Origin: Arthrobacter sp. B3I4
GTDB lineage: Bacteria; Actinomycetota; Actinomycetes; Actinomycetales; Micrococcaceae
Reading direction: 5' to 3'
Length of the DNA stretch: 64,000 nucleotides
Assembly (NCBI RefSeq): GCF_030816855.1
Contig: NZ_JAUSYK010000001.1
Span: forward strand, 1,674,001 to 1,738,000
In this document: one piece after another, positions 35,609-41,892 of the stretch
Layout: every line of letters begins with the position of its first letter
How positions within the stretch are numbered: position 1 is the first letter of the stretch
Notes under the pieces: generated by a model
Database searches by the model: none
What the model was told of the DNA's origin: nothing
Seen by the model: only the letters and a program-made list of their open reading frames with translations
Made by a program: the position numbers and the translations under genes

Positions 35609-36184
35609 ATGAACACAACCATTACGGCGCTACTTATCGGAGCGGCTATTCTCGCTGCTTTTTCTCTTTGGATATTCACTCACCTGAAAAGCCAACGGTC
35701 ATCCCGGCCCCGATGTGCTGTACCGCCCGTTTACACGAAGCATGCAAAGGAGCGGATGCTCGAACGCCAGGTACAGCAGCACCACATCGAACAGGTTCTT
35801 GCCAAGCCCACTCGACAGATCCCGGATCGGGATAATGAGAGCGTGCGCCTCGAAGCCCAGATTGATGGACGGATCCTGAAGGTGTGGGTAGTAGCAGAAC
35901 ACTGGATTACAGCAAACAAAGCGATAGTAAAGACGACGGCGTGGGCTGACCTAGTCCAGACGTTTCAGATCCCGGCTGGTCAAACTGGAATCGTCATCGG
36001 GCCTGGGGGCTCCAGCATTCGCCAGATCGAGGCCGCGTCGAACGCTCGGATAAGTATCGGCAGGACTGGGATGGTGACAGTTTCGGCCGGCTGTGCTGCG
36101 TCCGTTGAGAAGGCCAAACAGATGATCTTCGGAGTCATCGATCGCGCCCATGGCGCGGGCCCCAGCCGCTATCGAGCAGCCTGA
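35609..36184 (+). CDS. Membrane-anchored DUF4258-KH domain protein
   Basis: 191 residues. Residues 4-26: one membrane helix (ITALLIGAAILAAFSLWIF). Residues 40-112: DUF4258-like domain (YTKHAKERMLERQVQQHHIE, later GRILKVWVV and the C-terminal threonine pair), a fold shared with RelE-like/toxin-type small proteins. Residues 118-178: KH RNA-binding domain with GxxG loop GPGG at 131-134 (IVIGPGGSSIRQIE). The architecture, an inner-membrane-tethered single-strand RNA/DNA binder with a possible nuclease-like domain, is not one I know. ATG has AAGGAACGCAGGAC upstream. It is the first gene of a short operon divergent from the NTPase. Confidence 0.75.
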   Translation: MNTTITALLIGAAILAAFSLWIFTHLKSQRSSRPRCAVPPVYTKHAKERMLERQVQQHHIEQVLAKPTRQIPDRDNESVRLEAQIDGRILKVWVVAEHWITANKAIVKTTAWADLVQTFQIPAGQTGIVIGPGGSSIRQIEAASNARISIGRTGMVTVSAGCAASVEKAKQMIFGVIDRAHGAGPSRYRAA

Positions 36185-36226
36185 AGTGCTCGTGCGTAAT
36201 CCTACGAACAACGTAAGGAGGTGATC

Positions 36227-36394
36227 ATGATGACCAGCAAGAATTCCAATGGCGCAGCTAAAGCGGGAGCCGTACCCCGCACGGTTTCTCCGGCGCGCCT
36301 CCAGCAGAAGACTGGCTCAGCCAACGCGTTCGGCGGCTACGAAAAGGTGAAGCATGCCAACAACACCTTCAGCATGCGTACAACGAAGAAGTGA
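36227..36394 (+). CDS. 55-residue basic protein
   Basis: ATG at 36227 (or the immediately following ATG at 36230) behind a near-perfect Shine-Dalgarno AAGGAGGTGATC. The sequence is hydrophilic and basic (AKAGAVPRTVSPARLQQKTG and a C-terminal MRTTKK), with no membrane helix. It lies 42 bases after the DUF4258-KH gene and right before a terminator, so it is the second gene of that transcript. Function unknown; accessory, antitoxin-like or nucleic-acid-binding roles are possible. Confidence 0.7.
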   Translation: MMTSKNSNGAAKAGAVPRTVSPARLQQKTGSANAFGGYEKVKHANNTFSMRTTKK

Positions 36395-36409
36395 CTTGGA
36401 AGTAGGAAA

Positions 36410-36454
36410 GCGCCTCGTCCGGATAGCCACTAATGGCGGCCCCGGACGGGGCGC
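36410..36454 (+). terminator. Terminator of the DUF4258-KH operon
   Basis: GCGCCTCGTCCGG (36410-36422) pairs with CCGGACGGGGCGC (36442-36454) with one internal wobble; 19-base loop; TATTCAT follows. Confidence 0.75.
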
Positions 36455-36488
36455 TATTCATAGGAAAGAAGATGCGTCCCCTCTAGAT

Positions 36489-36536
36489 GAGGTTATTCGG
36501 CTACGGAACGTGGTTAAGTTTAGATTTGCGTTCTAA
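36489..36536 (+). repeat. Attachment-site copy 3 (unit 2/unit 3 junction)
   Basis: Left arm GAGGTTATTCGGCTACGGA, core ACGTGGT (36508-36514), right part TAAGTTTAGATTTGCGTTC and TAA. In ychF frame the right part encodes VVKFRFAF-stop. Confidence 0.9.
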
Positions 36537-36607
36537 CTTCTGAAGGTACGGTGTGAGTGACCCCTACCTCGCGGTCAGCCGTACCAGTGGTGACCAGATC
36601 TCGGGTT

Positions 36608-36636
36608 TTGGTTGTCGACTTCAAACAATCTAGTCT
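36608..36636 (+). promoter_or_regulatory. Promoter of the 33-residue ORF
   Basis: TTGGTT (36608-36613), 17-base spacer, TAGTCT (36631-36636). Predicted start about 36643, placing the AGGAGA ribosome site in a short leader. Confidence 0.6.
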
Positions 36637-36658
36637 TCTTGAACGGATAGGAGAACCA

Positions 36659-36760
36659 ATGGACCTCGAAGACGCTCCCCACGGTGCATGCATTAGTTGT
36701 TGGAGCCACTACTTTTTTGTGGTGCCAGGAAGTGGACAACTGGCACTGTACAAGTTGTGA
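36659..36760 (+). CDS. 33-residue small protein
   Basis: ATG at 36659 with AGGAGA five bases upstream and a well-spaced promoter. The peptide (MDLEDAPHGACISCWSHYFF, then VVPGSGQLALYKL) has two cysteines in a CISC motif and an aromatic patch. Too short to assign; translation is supported by the promoter and ribosome site, not by conservation. Confidence 0.5.
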   Translation: MDLEDAPHGACISCWSHYFFVVPGSGQLALYKL

Positions 36761-36850
36761 CACTAACTGCTCGTAGGTGCCATCTGTGCAAATCGACGAC
36801 GTCCCAGAGCGTGATCGCCCCGGGGAATCAATAAGAGGGGGAAAATCCGA

Positions 36851-37234
36851 ATGACAGACTTTGGCACGGCCTTAAGCGCGGCCGCCCAGCGACTCGTCGA
36901 AGCCGAAACGCAGGCCCTGCTTCGCCAGGTCGAGATCGAGGTGGCTCGCAAACACGCTGATATTGAGTGGCGGGCGGAGTATGAGCCGATTATCCGGAAA
37001 GTCGGGAACGAAACCGCGCGCTGGACGGTCGCCGAGGTTGCGAAGTGGCTGCTCACGGAAGATGAAGTGGGGGAGAGGTTGGCTGATGCGCTCCGCGAGC
37101 GTCACGCAGTCGCCGATCCGCTCGCATCGGAAATCGCCGCAACCGTGCGATCGGTTCTGTCCGCGCTAGTGGCGGAGATCAACATCGTTGATGGACCTGG
37201 CGAGGATTCGGATGCGGGTCCGCTGGTCCCCTAG
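36851..37234 (+). CDS. Hypothetical protein, alpha-helical
   Basis: 127 residues, ATG preceded by GAGGGGGA. N-terminal 45 residues are a probable amphipathic helix or coiled coil rich in Ala/Glu/Arg (LSAAAQRLVEAETQALLRQV); the middle holds WTVAEVAKWLLTEDEVGERL and ends with an acidic tail (DGPGEDSDAGPLVP). No family recognised. The same frame continues past its TAG, without another stop, into the membrane peptide at 37352, so this may be one protein split by a nonsense mutation or two genes in the same frame. Confidence 0.65.
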   Translation: MTDFGTALSAAAQRLVEAETQALLRQVEIEVARKHADIEWRAEYEPIIRKVGNETARWTVAEVAKWLLTEDEVGERLADALRERHAVADPLASEIAATVRSVLSALVAEINIVDGPGEDSDAGPLVP

Positions 37235-37351
37235 GCGACGGTCGTTTCTGGAACGTCTTCGCTTTGCACAGATGGCACCCACGGCCCATGCACCCTCCTT
37301 CATGCTGATCCGAGTGAACACGAGGAAGAGACCACCCACGCCGGCCTGGCT

Positions 37352-37519
37352 GTGAGCGTTGGGGCGCTCATCGGCGCCCTCATCTCCGCCTCACAGCCGC
37401 TCGCGTTCAGCGCGCTCACGTCGATGCGGGGCATCGTGGCGGTGGCCGGATTTGTGGTCTTCCTCGCCGGGATCGTCGCTTTCTTGCGGGCGTTTCGGCG
37501 TCAGCGGAACCGTTCGTAA
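37352..37519 (+). CDS. 55-residue membrane peptide
   Basis: GTG at 37352: two hydrophobic segments (VGALIGALISASQPLAFSAL and GIVAVAGFVVFLAGIVAFL) and a basic end (RAFRRQRNRS). No clear ribosome site upstream. It is in frame with the preceding hypothetical gene. Best seen either as the C-terminal membrane part of that gene or as a separate small membrane protein. Confidence 0.45.
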   Translation: MSVGALIGALISASQPLAFSALTSMRGIVAVAGFVVFLAGIVAFLRAFRRQRNRS

Positions 37520-37687
37520 CGGTGCGGAACGCGGACTGGAAACTCCGCGCGCAATCACGCACCGAGATCGCGGGCATAGCGGAGGCAGTCTGTGATCTAC
37601 TGCGTCGTCTGCAGTGGTGTAGATAGACCCTGGTACTTGCAACCATGTTCCACAGCAGCGAACGGGGTTCTCGGATACTCGTTCGAT

Positions 37688-37730
37688 GAGGTTATTCGGT
37701 TACGGAACGTGGTCGAATTTAGATTAAATG
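37688..37730 (+). repeat. Attachment-site copy 4 (unit 3/unit 4 junction)
   Basis: Left arm GAGGTTATTCGGTTACGGA, core ACGTGGT (37707-37713), right part CGAATTTAGATTAAATG. In ychF frame it reads VVEFRLNV but without an immediate stop, so this copy has drifted or uses a later stop. Confidence 0.9.
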
Positions 37731-37886
37731 TTTTAAGTCTGGCTTTAGCAGTACAACAGCACAGCGCTGTGCCGATAAGGCTAATCGGTGAGGAGACGCT
37801 AGCACCGCGCTTCGACTCAGGCGCTGCTTTGGGATTCGCTGCCCGTTTTGGTTGAACATGCAGAGGAGTTACTCCCGGCCAAGGAA

Positions 37887-38471
37887 TTACCCTTCCGGGA
37901 CCGTGCCCACCCGCTTTGCTGGCACACCAACGACGACTGCCCGCGCGGGCACGTCCTTTGTGACGACCGCACCCGCGCCCACTACTGCCCCATCGCCAAT
38001 CGTCACGCCTGGTAGGACTGTTACGTTTGCCCCAAACCACACGCCCAGGCCGATCATTACGCGGGCCGGGTGCATGTCGGCTCGTCGGCTCGGCAGCATG
38101 TCGTGGTTTAGGGTCGTGATTACGGCGTTGTGGCCGATGAGGCTTCCATCGCCGATGTCGATACCGCCTTGGTCTTGAAACCGGCAGCCGCTGTTGACGA
38201 ACACATCTGCGCCGAAACGGATATTCTTGCCGAAGTCAGCGCTGAACGGCGGGAAAAGTTGGAAGGACTCGGGGACCTCGCACCCGGTCAACTCACTAAT
38301 TAGGGCCCGCACTTCACGGGGGGAGTGGTAGCGCCCGTTCAGCTCAGCGGTGATGCGCAGCGACTCCTGGCTAGCGGCGTGCATGGCCTCATGGTGCGGC
38401 GATCCTCCGGGGATCGTCTCTCCGGCGTTTAGTGCGGTCAGAAGATCGTGGAGACCTTGAATTTCAGCCAT
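37887..38471 (-). CDS. Sugar O-acetyltransferase, maltose/galactoside acetyltransferase type
   Basis: 194 residues. N-terminal maltose-acetyltransferase-like helical segment ([20 protein letters not shown]), then left-handed beta-helix hexapeptide repeats ([75 protein letters not shown]). It transfers acetyl from acetyl-CoA to a sugar; the acceptor is unknown. Start ATG at 38471 has TATCGT six bases upstream (leaderless pattern). Confidence 0.9.
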   Translation of the reverse strand: MAEIQGLHDLLTALNAGETIPGGSPHHEAMHAASQESLRITAELNGRYHSPREVRALISELTGCEVPESFQLFPPFSADFGKNIRFGADVFVNSGCRFQDQGGIDIGDGSLIGHNAVITTLNHDMLPSRRADMHPARVMIGLGVWFGANVTVLPGVTIGDGAVVGAGAVVTKDVPARAVVVGVPAKRVGTVPEG

Positions 38472-38477
38472 GTACCC

Positions 38478-38483
38478 ACGATA
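38478..38483 (-). promoter_or_regulatory. -10 element, leaderless acetyltransferase promoter
   Basis: Minus-strand TATCGT, then GGGTAC, then ATG at 38471. Confidence 0.45.
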
Positions 38484-38611
38484 TCGTTCCCTTGGCTGCA
38501 CCCGAGTGCCCATCTAAAGGAAATTCAAGGGAAACCCTTGAATTGCTCCCGCGGAGAAACTCACGTGACCGAATTACCGCGAGAGGTGTTGTCGGGAGAC
38601 CCGACGCGGGC

Positions 38612-39010
38612 CTAGAACTCGCGAGAGGACAACACGCAGAACTCGTTGCCGTCGGGGTCGGCCAATACCTCCCAGCTCACGTCCGGGCCCTGGCCGATCT
38701 CGGCCCGTGTGGCGCCGAGCGCGATGAGCCGCTCGATCTCGGCATCACGGTCCTGGCTTATGTGCGGGGCGAAGTCGAGGTGCAACCGGTTCTTCGACTG
38801 CTTCTCGTGCCCGACCAGCACGAACACGAGACCCGGCGGGATCTGGTGGAAGTCGAGCTTCTCCCCGAGTTCGCGGGCCCAGGGCGGGACGAGGACCACC
38901 TCGTCGTCGGCCTCGTACATGACCTCCCAACCGAGGGCCTCGGACCACCAGCGGGCAAGGGCCCGGGGGTCTGTGGACTCGATGACGGTGGAATACCAGC
39001 GCAGTGTCAT
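38612..39010 (-). CDS. VOC-family (glyoxalase-like) protein
   Basis: 132 residues. Two paired beta-alpha-beta-beta-beta modules: LRWYSTVIESTDPRALARWW at the start and RLHLDFAPHISQDRDAEIER with the GATRAEIGQ strand, ending VLADPDGNEFCVL, the usual VOC closing motif. Substrate unknown; VOC proteins include glyoxalases, dioxygenases and antibiotic-binding proteins. High GC relative to the rest of the island. Confidence 0.85.
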   Translation of the reverse strand: MTLRWYSTVIESTDPRALARWWSEALGWEVMYEADDEVVLVPPWARELGEKLDFHQIPPGLVFVLVGHEKQSKNRLHLDFAPHISQDRDAEIERLIALGATRAEIGQGPDVSWEVLADPDGNEFCVLSSREF

Positions 39011-39150
39011 GGAACGATCATGCCCCCGGGGCGGCCGATGCGCGAGGGACCGCCGGTCCGTTCGTGTCCAGGGCACGGATGTGAAGGTGGAACTCCCGGT
39101 GGCTGCTGTGACGATGCGGGTTCAACCAACGCTTCCGGGTCTTTCGCCCG

Positions 39151-39198
39151 GAGGTTATTCCGTGACGGAACGTGGTGGAGTTCCGCTTCAACGTCTAG
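39151..39198 (+). repeat. Attachment-site copy 5 and original ychF 3' end
   Basis: Left arm GAGGTTATTCCGTGACGGA, core ACGTGGT (39170-39176), then GGAGTTCCGCTTCAACGTC and TAG, the GC-rich native codons for VEFRFNV-stop. This is the displaced chromosomal end of ychF. Confidence 0.92.
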
Positions 39199-39226
39199 TC
39201 CCTGACCTCCCTAGACCTATTGCGAT

Positions 39227-39256
39227 GGCCGCCCAGAACTCGTTTCCTGGGCGGTC
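39227..39256 (+). terminator. Displaced native ychF terminator
   Basis: GGCCGCCCAG (39227-39236) pairs with CTGGGCGGTC (39247-39256), with one G-U pair, 29 bases after the displaced stop codon; TTGCGCTT follows. Its position matches the unit-borne terminator at 29795. From here to 39453 I see no gene. Confidence 0.65.
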
Positions 39257-39453
39257 TTGCGCTTACTCCGCCGGGTTGGAAACCAGACATAGAACGCCGA
39301 CGGCGTCGCGGTGGTTTAAGTGAAGCGGCAACTTTCCTATTCATGCTCCTTGTCCAGCGTTCGGCCGCGGGCGCGAGCTGCCGCAGAAGGTGCCGGCGCC
39401 TTCGTTACCCGCTGGCAGATGTGTGTTGTTGCGGTCAACTTTTGCTTTGCCTG

Positions 39454-39975
39454 TCATGATGGGGTGCCCGGACCTTCGGACAGACGGCGGCTCACCTCCT
39501 CTGCCTCCAAACGCTGGCGCGCGGTGTTCAGTCCTGGTCCCACCGGGACGTGGCCGGTAGCTGCCGCCAGGCCGAAGACCGGCATGTCGCTGTACACGCT
39601 TTCCCTGCCGCCGGGCGCCGTCACGTAGGTCTCGTGCCATACCCCGACGTCGCCGGTGCCTGCGGATTCACGCATGAACCGGCGCCAGGGCTCAAGGTGC
39701 GGCGCCGAGCGGTCGGCCGAGAAGCGCTGCAGATGCTCAGGGCTCTTCCAGTAGCTGACCATGATCGTGGTGCGGCCGAACCATTGTTGGTAGCCCAGCA
39801 AGCCGGCCTCCGGCGTCTTCGCTAGGTGGGCAAGCATCCTGGGCATGGCCACCCCTACCTGTGCCACCGTCCCAAACTTCCACCAACGGTTGGCGCGCAT
39901 CCCGATCAGGAAGACCGTTACCGGGCCGGCCCCGGGGTCGGCAGTGAAACGTCCTGTGCGTACTTTTTCCGACAT
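39454..39975 (-). CDS. DUF4188 (monooxygenase-like) protein
   Basis: 173 residues. The pattern VTVFLIGMRANRWWKFG followed by MVSYWKSPEHLQRFSADRSA and MRESAGTGDVGVWHETYVT matches the DUF4188/phenylacetaldoxime-dehydratase-like alpha-beta barrel family related to haem-binding monooxygenases. Function unknown. ATG at 39975 has GAGGAGAAA upstream. It is divergent from a TetR gene and shares a palindromic operator with it, so it is probably the repressed target. Confidence 0.8.
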   Translation of the reverse strand: MSEKVRTGRFTADPGAGPVTVFLIGMRANRWWKFGTVAQVGVAMPRMLAHLAKTPEAGLLGYQQWFGRTTIMVSYWKSPEHLQRFSADRSAPHLEPWRRFMRESAGTGDVGVWHETYVTAPGGRESVYSDMPVFGLAAATGHVPVGPGLNTARQRLEAEEVSRRLSEGPGTPS

Positions 39976-39988
39976 GTGTTTCTCCTCT

Positions 39989-40016
39989 CATAACAGCGTT
40001 ACGAAACAGTGTTATG
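39989..40016. promoter_or_regulatory. TetR operator, 28-bp imperfect palindrome
   Basis: CATAACA at 39989 and its complement ending at 40016, with GTT/AAC and a central CG also symmetrical: 10 of 14 positions match. It covers the spacer/-35 region of the TetR gene and the DUF4188 leader. Confidence 0.65.
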
Positions 40017-40017
40017 C

Positions 40018-40023
40018 AATACT
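40018..40023 (+). promoter_or_regulatory. -10-like element, leaderless TetR promoter
   Basis: AATACT, then CATTCC, then ATG at 40030; no ribosome site. Confidence 0.4.
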
Positions 40024-40029
40024 CATTCC

Positions 40030-40599
40030 ATGGCAAGACCCGTAGTCCACGATGAAACCCTGCGCCGGCGGCTGCTCGATACCGCTGCCGCTCTGATTGC
40101 GCGCGACGGCGCCGCGTCCGTATCGCTGCGCAGTATCGCCGCTGCCGCCGGCACGTCGACTACGGCGGTGTATTCACTCTTCGGGGGCAAGGCGGAACTG
40201 TTGACAGCCGTGCTCGACGACGGCTTCGCTTCCTTTGCTGCCGCCCAACAAGAGGCCTCCTCTGCCGGGCTCGAGGCGTTGGGCCGGGCCTACCGAACCT
40301 GGGCGCTGGAGCATCCGGTCCTCTACGGCCTTATGTTCGGCGGCTCACTGGCCAGCCGGGTGCCGTGCCGTCCGACGCCAGGAGCCGCTCAGCCCTCGAT
40401 TGCGCCCCTGTTCGCGGCGGTTGCCGCAGCCCTGCCCGGAGCAGCAGACGACGAGATCGCCGCGATGGTCGGCGTTGTGTGGGGCCAGGTCCACGGGCTG
40501 GTGTCACTGGAGTTGGCTGGTGCACCGGCGGCCGGTTGGACCTGGGATGCGGCCTACGATGCCGCCCTTGGGCAGATTGGCCGCTCGCTGGGACGCTGA
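40030..40599 (+). CDS. TetR/AcrR-family repressor
   Basis: 189 residues. N-terminal HTH: LLDTAAALIARDGAASVSLR then SIAAAAGTSTTAVYSLFGGK, the TetR DNA-binding signature. The C-terminal ligand region (YRTWALEHPVLYGLMFGGSL, GVVWGQVHGLVSLEL) is of the WHG type. It likely represses the divergent DUF4188 gene and itself through the 28-bp palindrome. Inducer unknown. Confidence 0.88.
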   Translation: MARPVVHDETLRRRLLDTAAALIARDGAASVSLRSIAAAAGTSTTAVYSLFGGKAELLTAVLDDGFASFAAAQQEASSAGLEALGRAYRTWALEHPVLYGLMFGGSLASRVPCRPTPGAAQPSIAPLFAAVAAALPGAADDEIAAMVGVVWGQVHGLVSLELAGAPAAGWTWDAAYDAALGQIGRSLGR

Positions 40600-40727
40600 G
40601 GAAGATCAGCCTCGACCAGCCGAAGGGATACGTTCCAGGTCAAGTTGGCCAGACAATCCCGGAGCGCCGCGGCACGCGAAAAGTTCCGGCGTGGTCTAAG
40701 CCGGGTGAGCAAGGACTTGAGCAAGGA

Positions 40728-40766
40728 CTACACGTTGAAGCGGAAGTCCAGCCACGTTCCGTGACC
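40728..40766 (-). repeat. Inverted, decayed ychF-end/attachment copy 6
   Basis: On the minus strand from 40766: GGTCACGGAACGTGG, then CTGGACTTCCGCTTCAACG and TG TAG. It reads WLDFRFNV-stop and matches copy 5 with three substitutions and one inserted base over ~37 bases. A 12-bp tandem GAGCAAGGACTT lies beside it (40708-40729). Confidence 0.7.
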
Positions 40767-40811
40767 AAACGCACCCCCCGCGCGCCCCGTGCGGATACGC
40801 GAACGGGTTGT

Positions 40812-40817
40812 TAGGCT
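40812..40817 (+). promoter_or_regulatory. -10 element of the methyltransferase gene
   Basis: TAGGCT; predicted transcript start near 40824, giving a ~40-base leader that contains the GAGG ribosome site. Confidence 0.45.
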
Positions 40818-40864
40818 CGGGCGATCGTGCTGACCAAGAGCGTTCGTCCGAGAAATGAGGTCCC

Positions 40865-41581
40865 GTGAAAGCCGACCACTACGACAGTTTCGCCAGGAGC
40901 TATTCGGCGGAGAACGAGTCGAGCCTCCTCAACGCCTACTACGAGCGGCCGGCGATGATCGGGCTCGCCGGCAACGTGGCCGGCCGCCGCATCCTCGACG
41001 CAGGGTGCGGGTCCGGGCCCCTGTCCGCGGCTTTAAGGGCGAAAGGTGCGATCATGTCGGGCTTCGATGCCAGTCCTGCGATGCTCGATTTGGCACGGCA
41101 ACGGCTCGGTTCCTCCGCGGACCTGTATGTCGCGGACCTCAGCAAGCCGCTGCCCTTCGCCGATGACTCCTTTGACGACGTCGTCGCATCCTTGGTCCTG
41201 CACTATCTTGAGGACTGGTCGGGGCCGCTTGCCGAACTGCGCCGCGTGCTGAAGCCCGGCGGGCGCCTGATCGTGTCGGTAAACCACCCCGCGGTCAGCG
41301 TGGTCAATTACCCGAGTGAGGATTACTTCGCCATCCGGCAGTACGCGGAGGATTACGAGTTCGACGGCGATCCTGCGGTCCTGAGTTTCTGGCACCGGCC
41401 TCTTTCCGCGATGATCACCGCCTTCACCTCGGCGGGGTACCGCATCGCCACGCTGAGTGAACCCGGGCCAGCCCCCGACACGCCGCCCGAGGTCCTGCCG
41501 CCGCGGATCCGCAACGGCGAGAGGACAGCCTTCCTGTGCTTCATCTTTTTCGTCCTCGAAGCCGAGGCCCTCCGCGGCTAA
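40865..41581 (+). CDS. Class I SAM-dependent methyltransferase
   Basis: 238 residues from a GTG preceded by GAGG. SAM-binding motif I ILDAGCGSGPLSAAL, motif II GFDASPAMLDLARQRL, motif III LPFADDSFDDVVASLVLHYL, motif LRRVLKPGGRLIVSV. Of the UbiE/COQ5-like small-molecule methyltransferase type; substrate unknown. It is flanked on the left by the inverted attachment copy, so it may once have been cargo of a similar unit (inference). Confidence 0.9.
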   Translation: MKADHYDSFARSYSAENESSLLNAYYERPAMIGLAGNVAGRRILDAGCGSGPLSAALRAKGAIMSGFDASPAMLDLARQRLGSSADLYVADLSKPLPFADDSFDDVVASLVLHYLEDWSGPLAELRRVLKPGGRLIVSVNHPAVSVVNYPSEDYFAIRQYAEDYEFDGDPAVLSFWHRPLSAMITAFTSAGYRIATLSEPGPAPDTPPEVLPPRIRNGERTAFLCFIFFVLEAEALRG

Positions 41582-41782
41582 AGGGATCTGTAAAGCCGGA
41601 TTAACTCGAAAGGTGCCCGTTACGGAATAGCGCGCTTTGCCGTACCCGCTGCCATATCCCGCGGTTCCCGTATCCGTCAATGAATCTGCACAAAATTTAC
41701 AACTTCGTCCCGCCGATTGTTGCAGCTCGGTAACGAACTATATCTCTGGTCGACTTTCCCGCCGTTCGGCCCTCCCGCGGGT

Positions 41783-41788
41783 TTACGC
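41783..41788 (+). promoter_or_regulatory. -10 element of peptide transporter 1
   Basis: TACGCT within GCGGGTTTACGCTTCATGCC; the predicted 5' end falls at an ATG TGA (41796-41801). The same layout precedes transporter 2. Confidence 0.5.
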
Positions 41789-41892
41789 TTCATGCCATGT
41801 GAGACGCGCCACACTGCCGCTGGGGGAGTGTGCACGTCTAACTGGTGCCTCAGGCGCCGGTCTCATCCACACCACAGAAACAAGGAGGCGGA

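Larger units (their letters stand above)
30865..36514. mobile_element. Island unit 2 (5.65 kb): STAND NTPase and DUF4258-KH module
   Basis: Between attachment copies 2 and 3. Carries the 1340-residue NTPase on the minus strand and, divergently, the DUF4258-KH gene and a 55-residue gene with a terminator. This is the largest unit and the only one with an obvious multi-gene functional module. Confidence 0.7.
36515..37713. mobile_element. Island unit 3 (1.2 kb): small hypothetical genes
   Basis: Between attachment copies 3 and 4. Holds a 33-residue ORF with its own promoter, a 127-residue protein and a 55-residue membrane peptide. Confidence 0.65.
29747..39176. mobile_element. ychF-targeted genomic island of four tandem units
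   Basis: Bounded by attachment copy 1 in ychF and copy 5, after which the original ychF 3' end (GAGTTCCGCTTCAACGTC TAG) and its terminator resume. Internal copies at 30.86, 36.51 and 37.71 kb split it into units of 1118, 5650, 1199 and 1463 bp. Base composition is visibly lower in GC than the flanks. No protein in it shows tyrosine- or serine-recombinase, transposase or conjugation motifs. I infer site-specific accretion by non-autonomous units; whether a lost or distant integrase acts is unknown. Confidence 0.8.
37714..39176. mobile_element. Island unit 4 (1.46 kb): acetyltransferase and VOC protein
   Basis: Between attachment copies 4 and 5; carries two minus-strand enzyme genes. Being farthest from ychF, it is probably the oldest insertion. 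Confidence 0.65.

Noticed and set aside
37521..37560. Possible further attachment-site copy (GTGCGGAACGCGG near 37523)
   Set aside because: Only partial resemblance, lacking the ACGTGGT core and the ychF-frame ending; probably chance.
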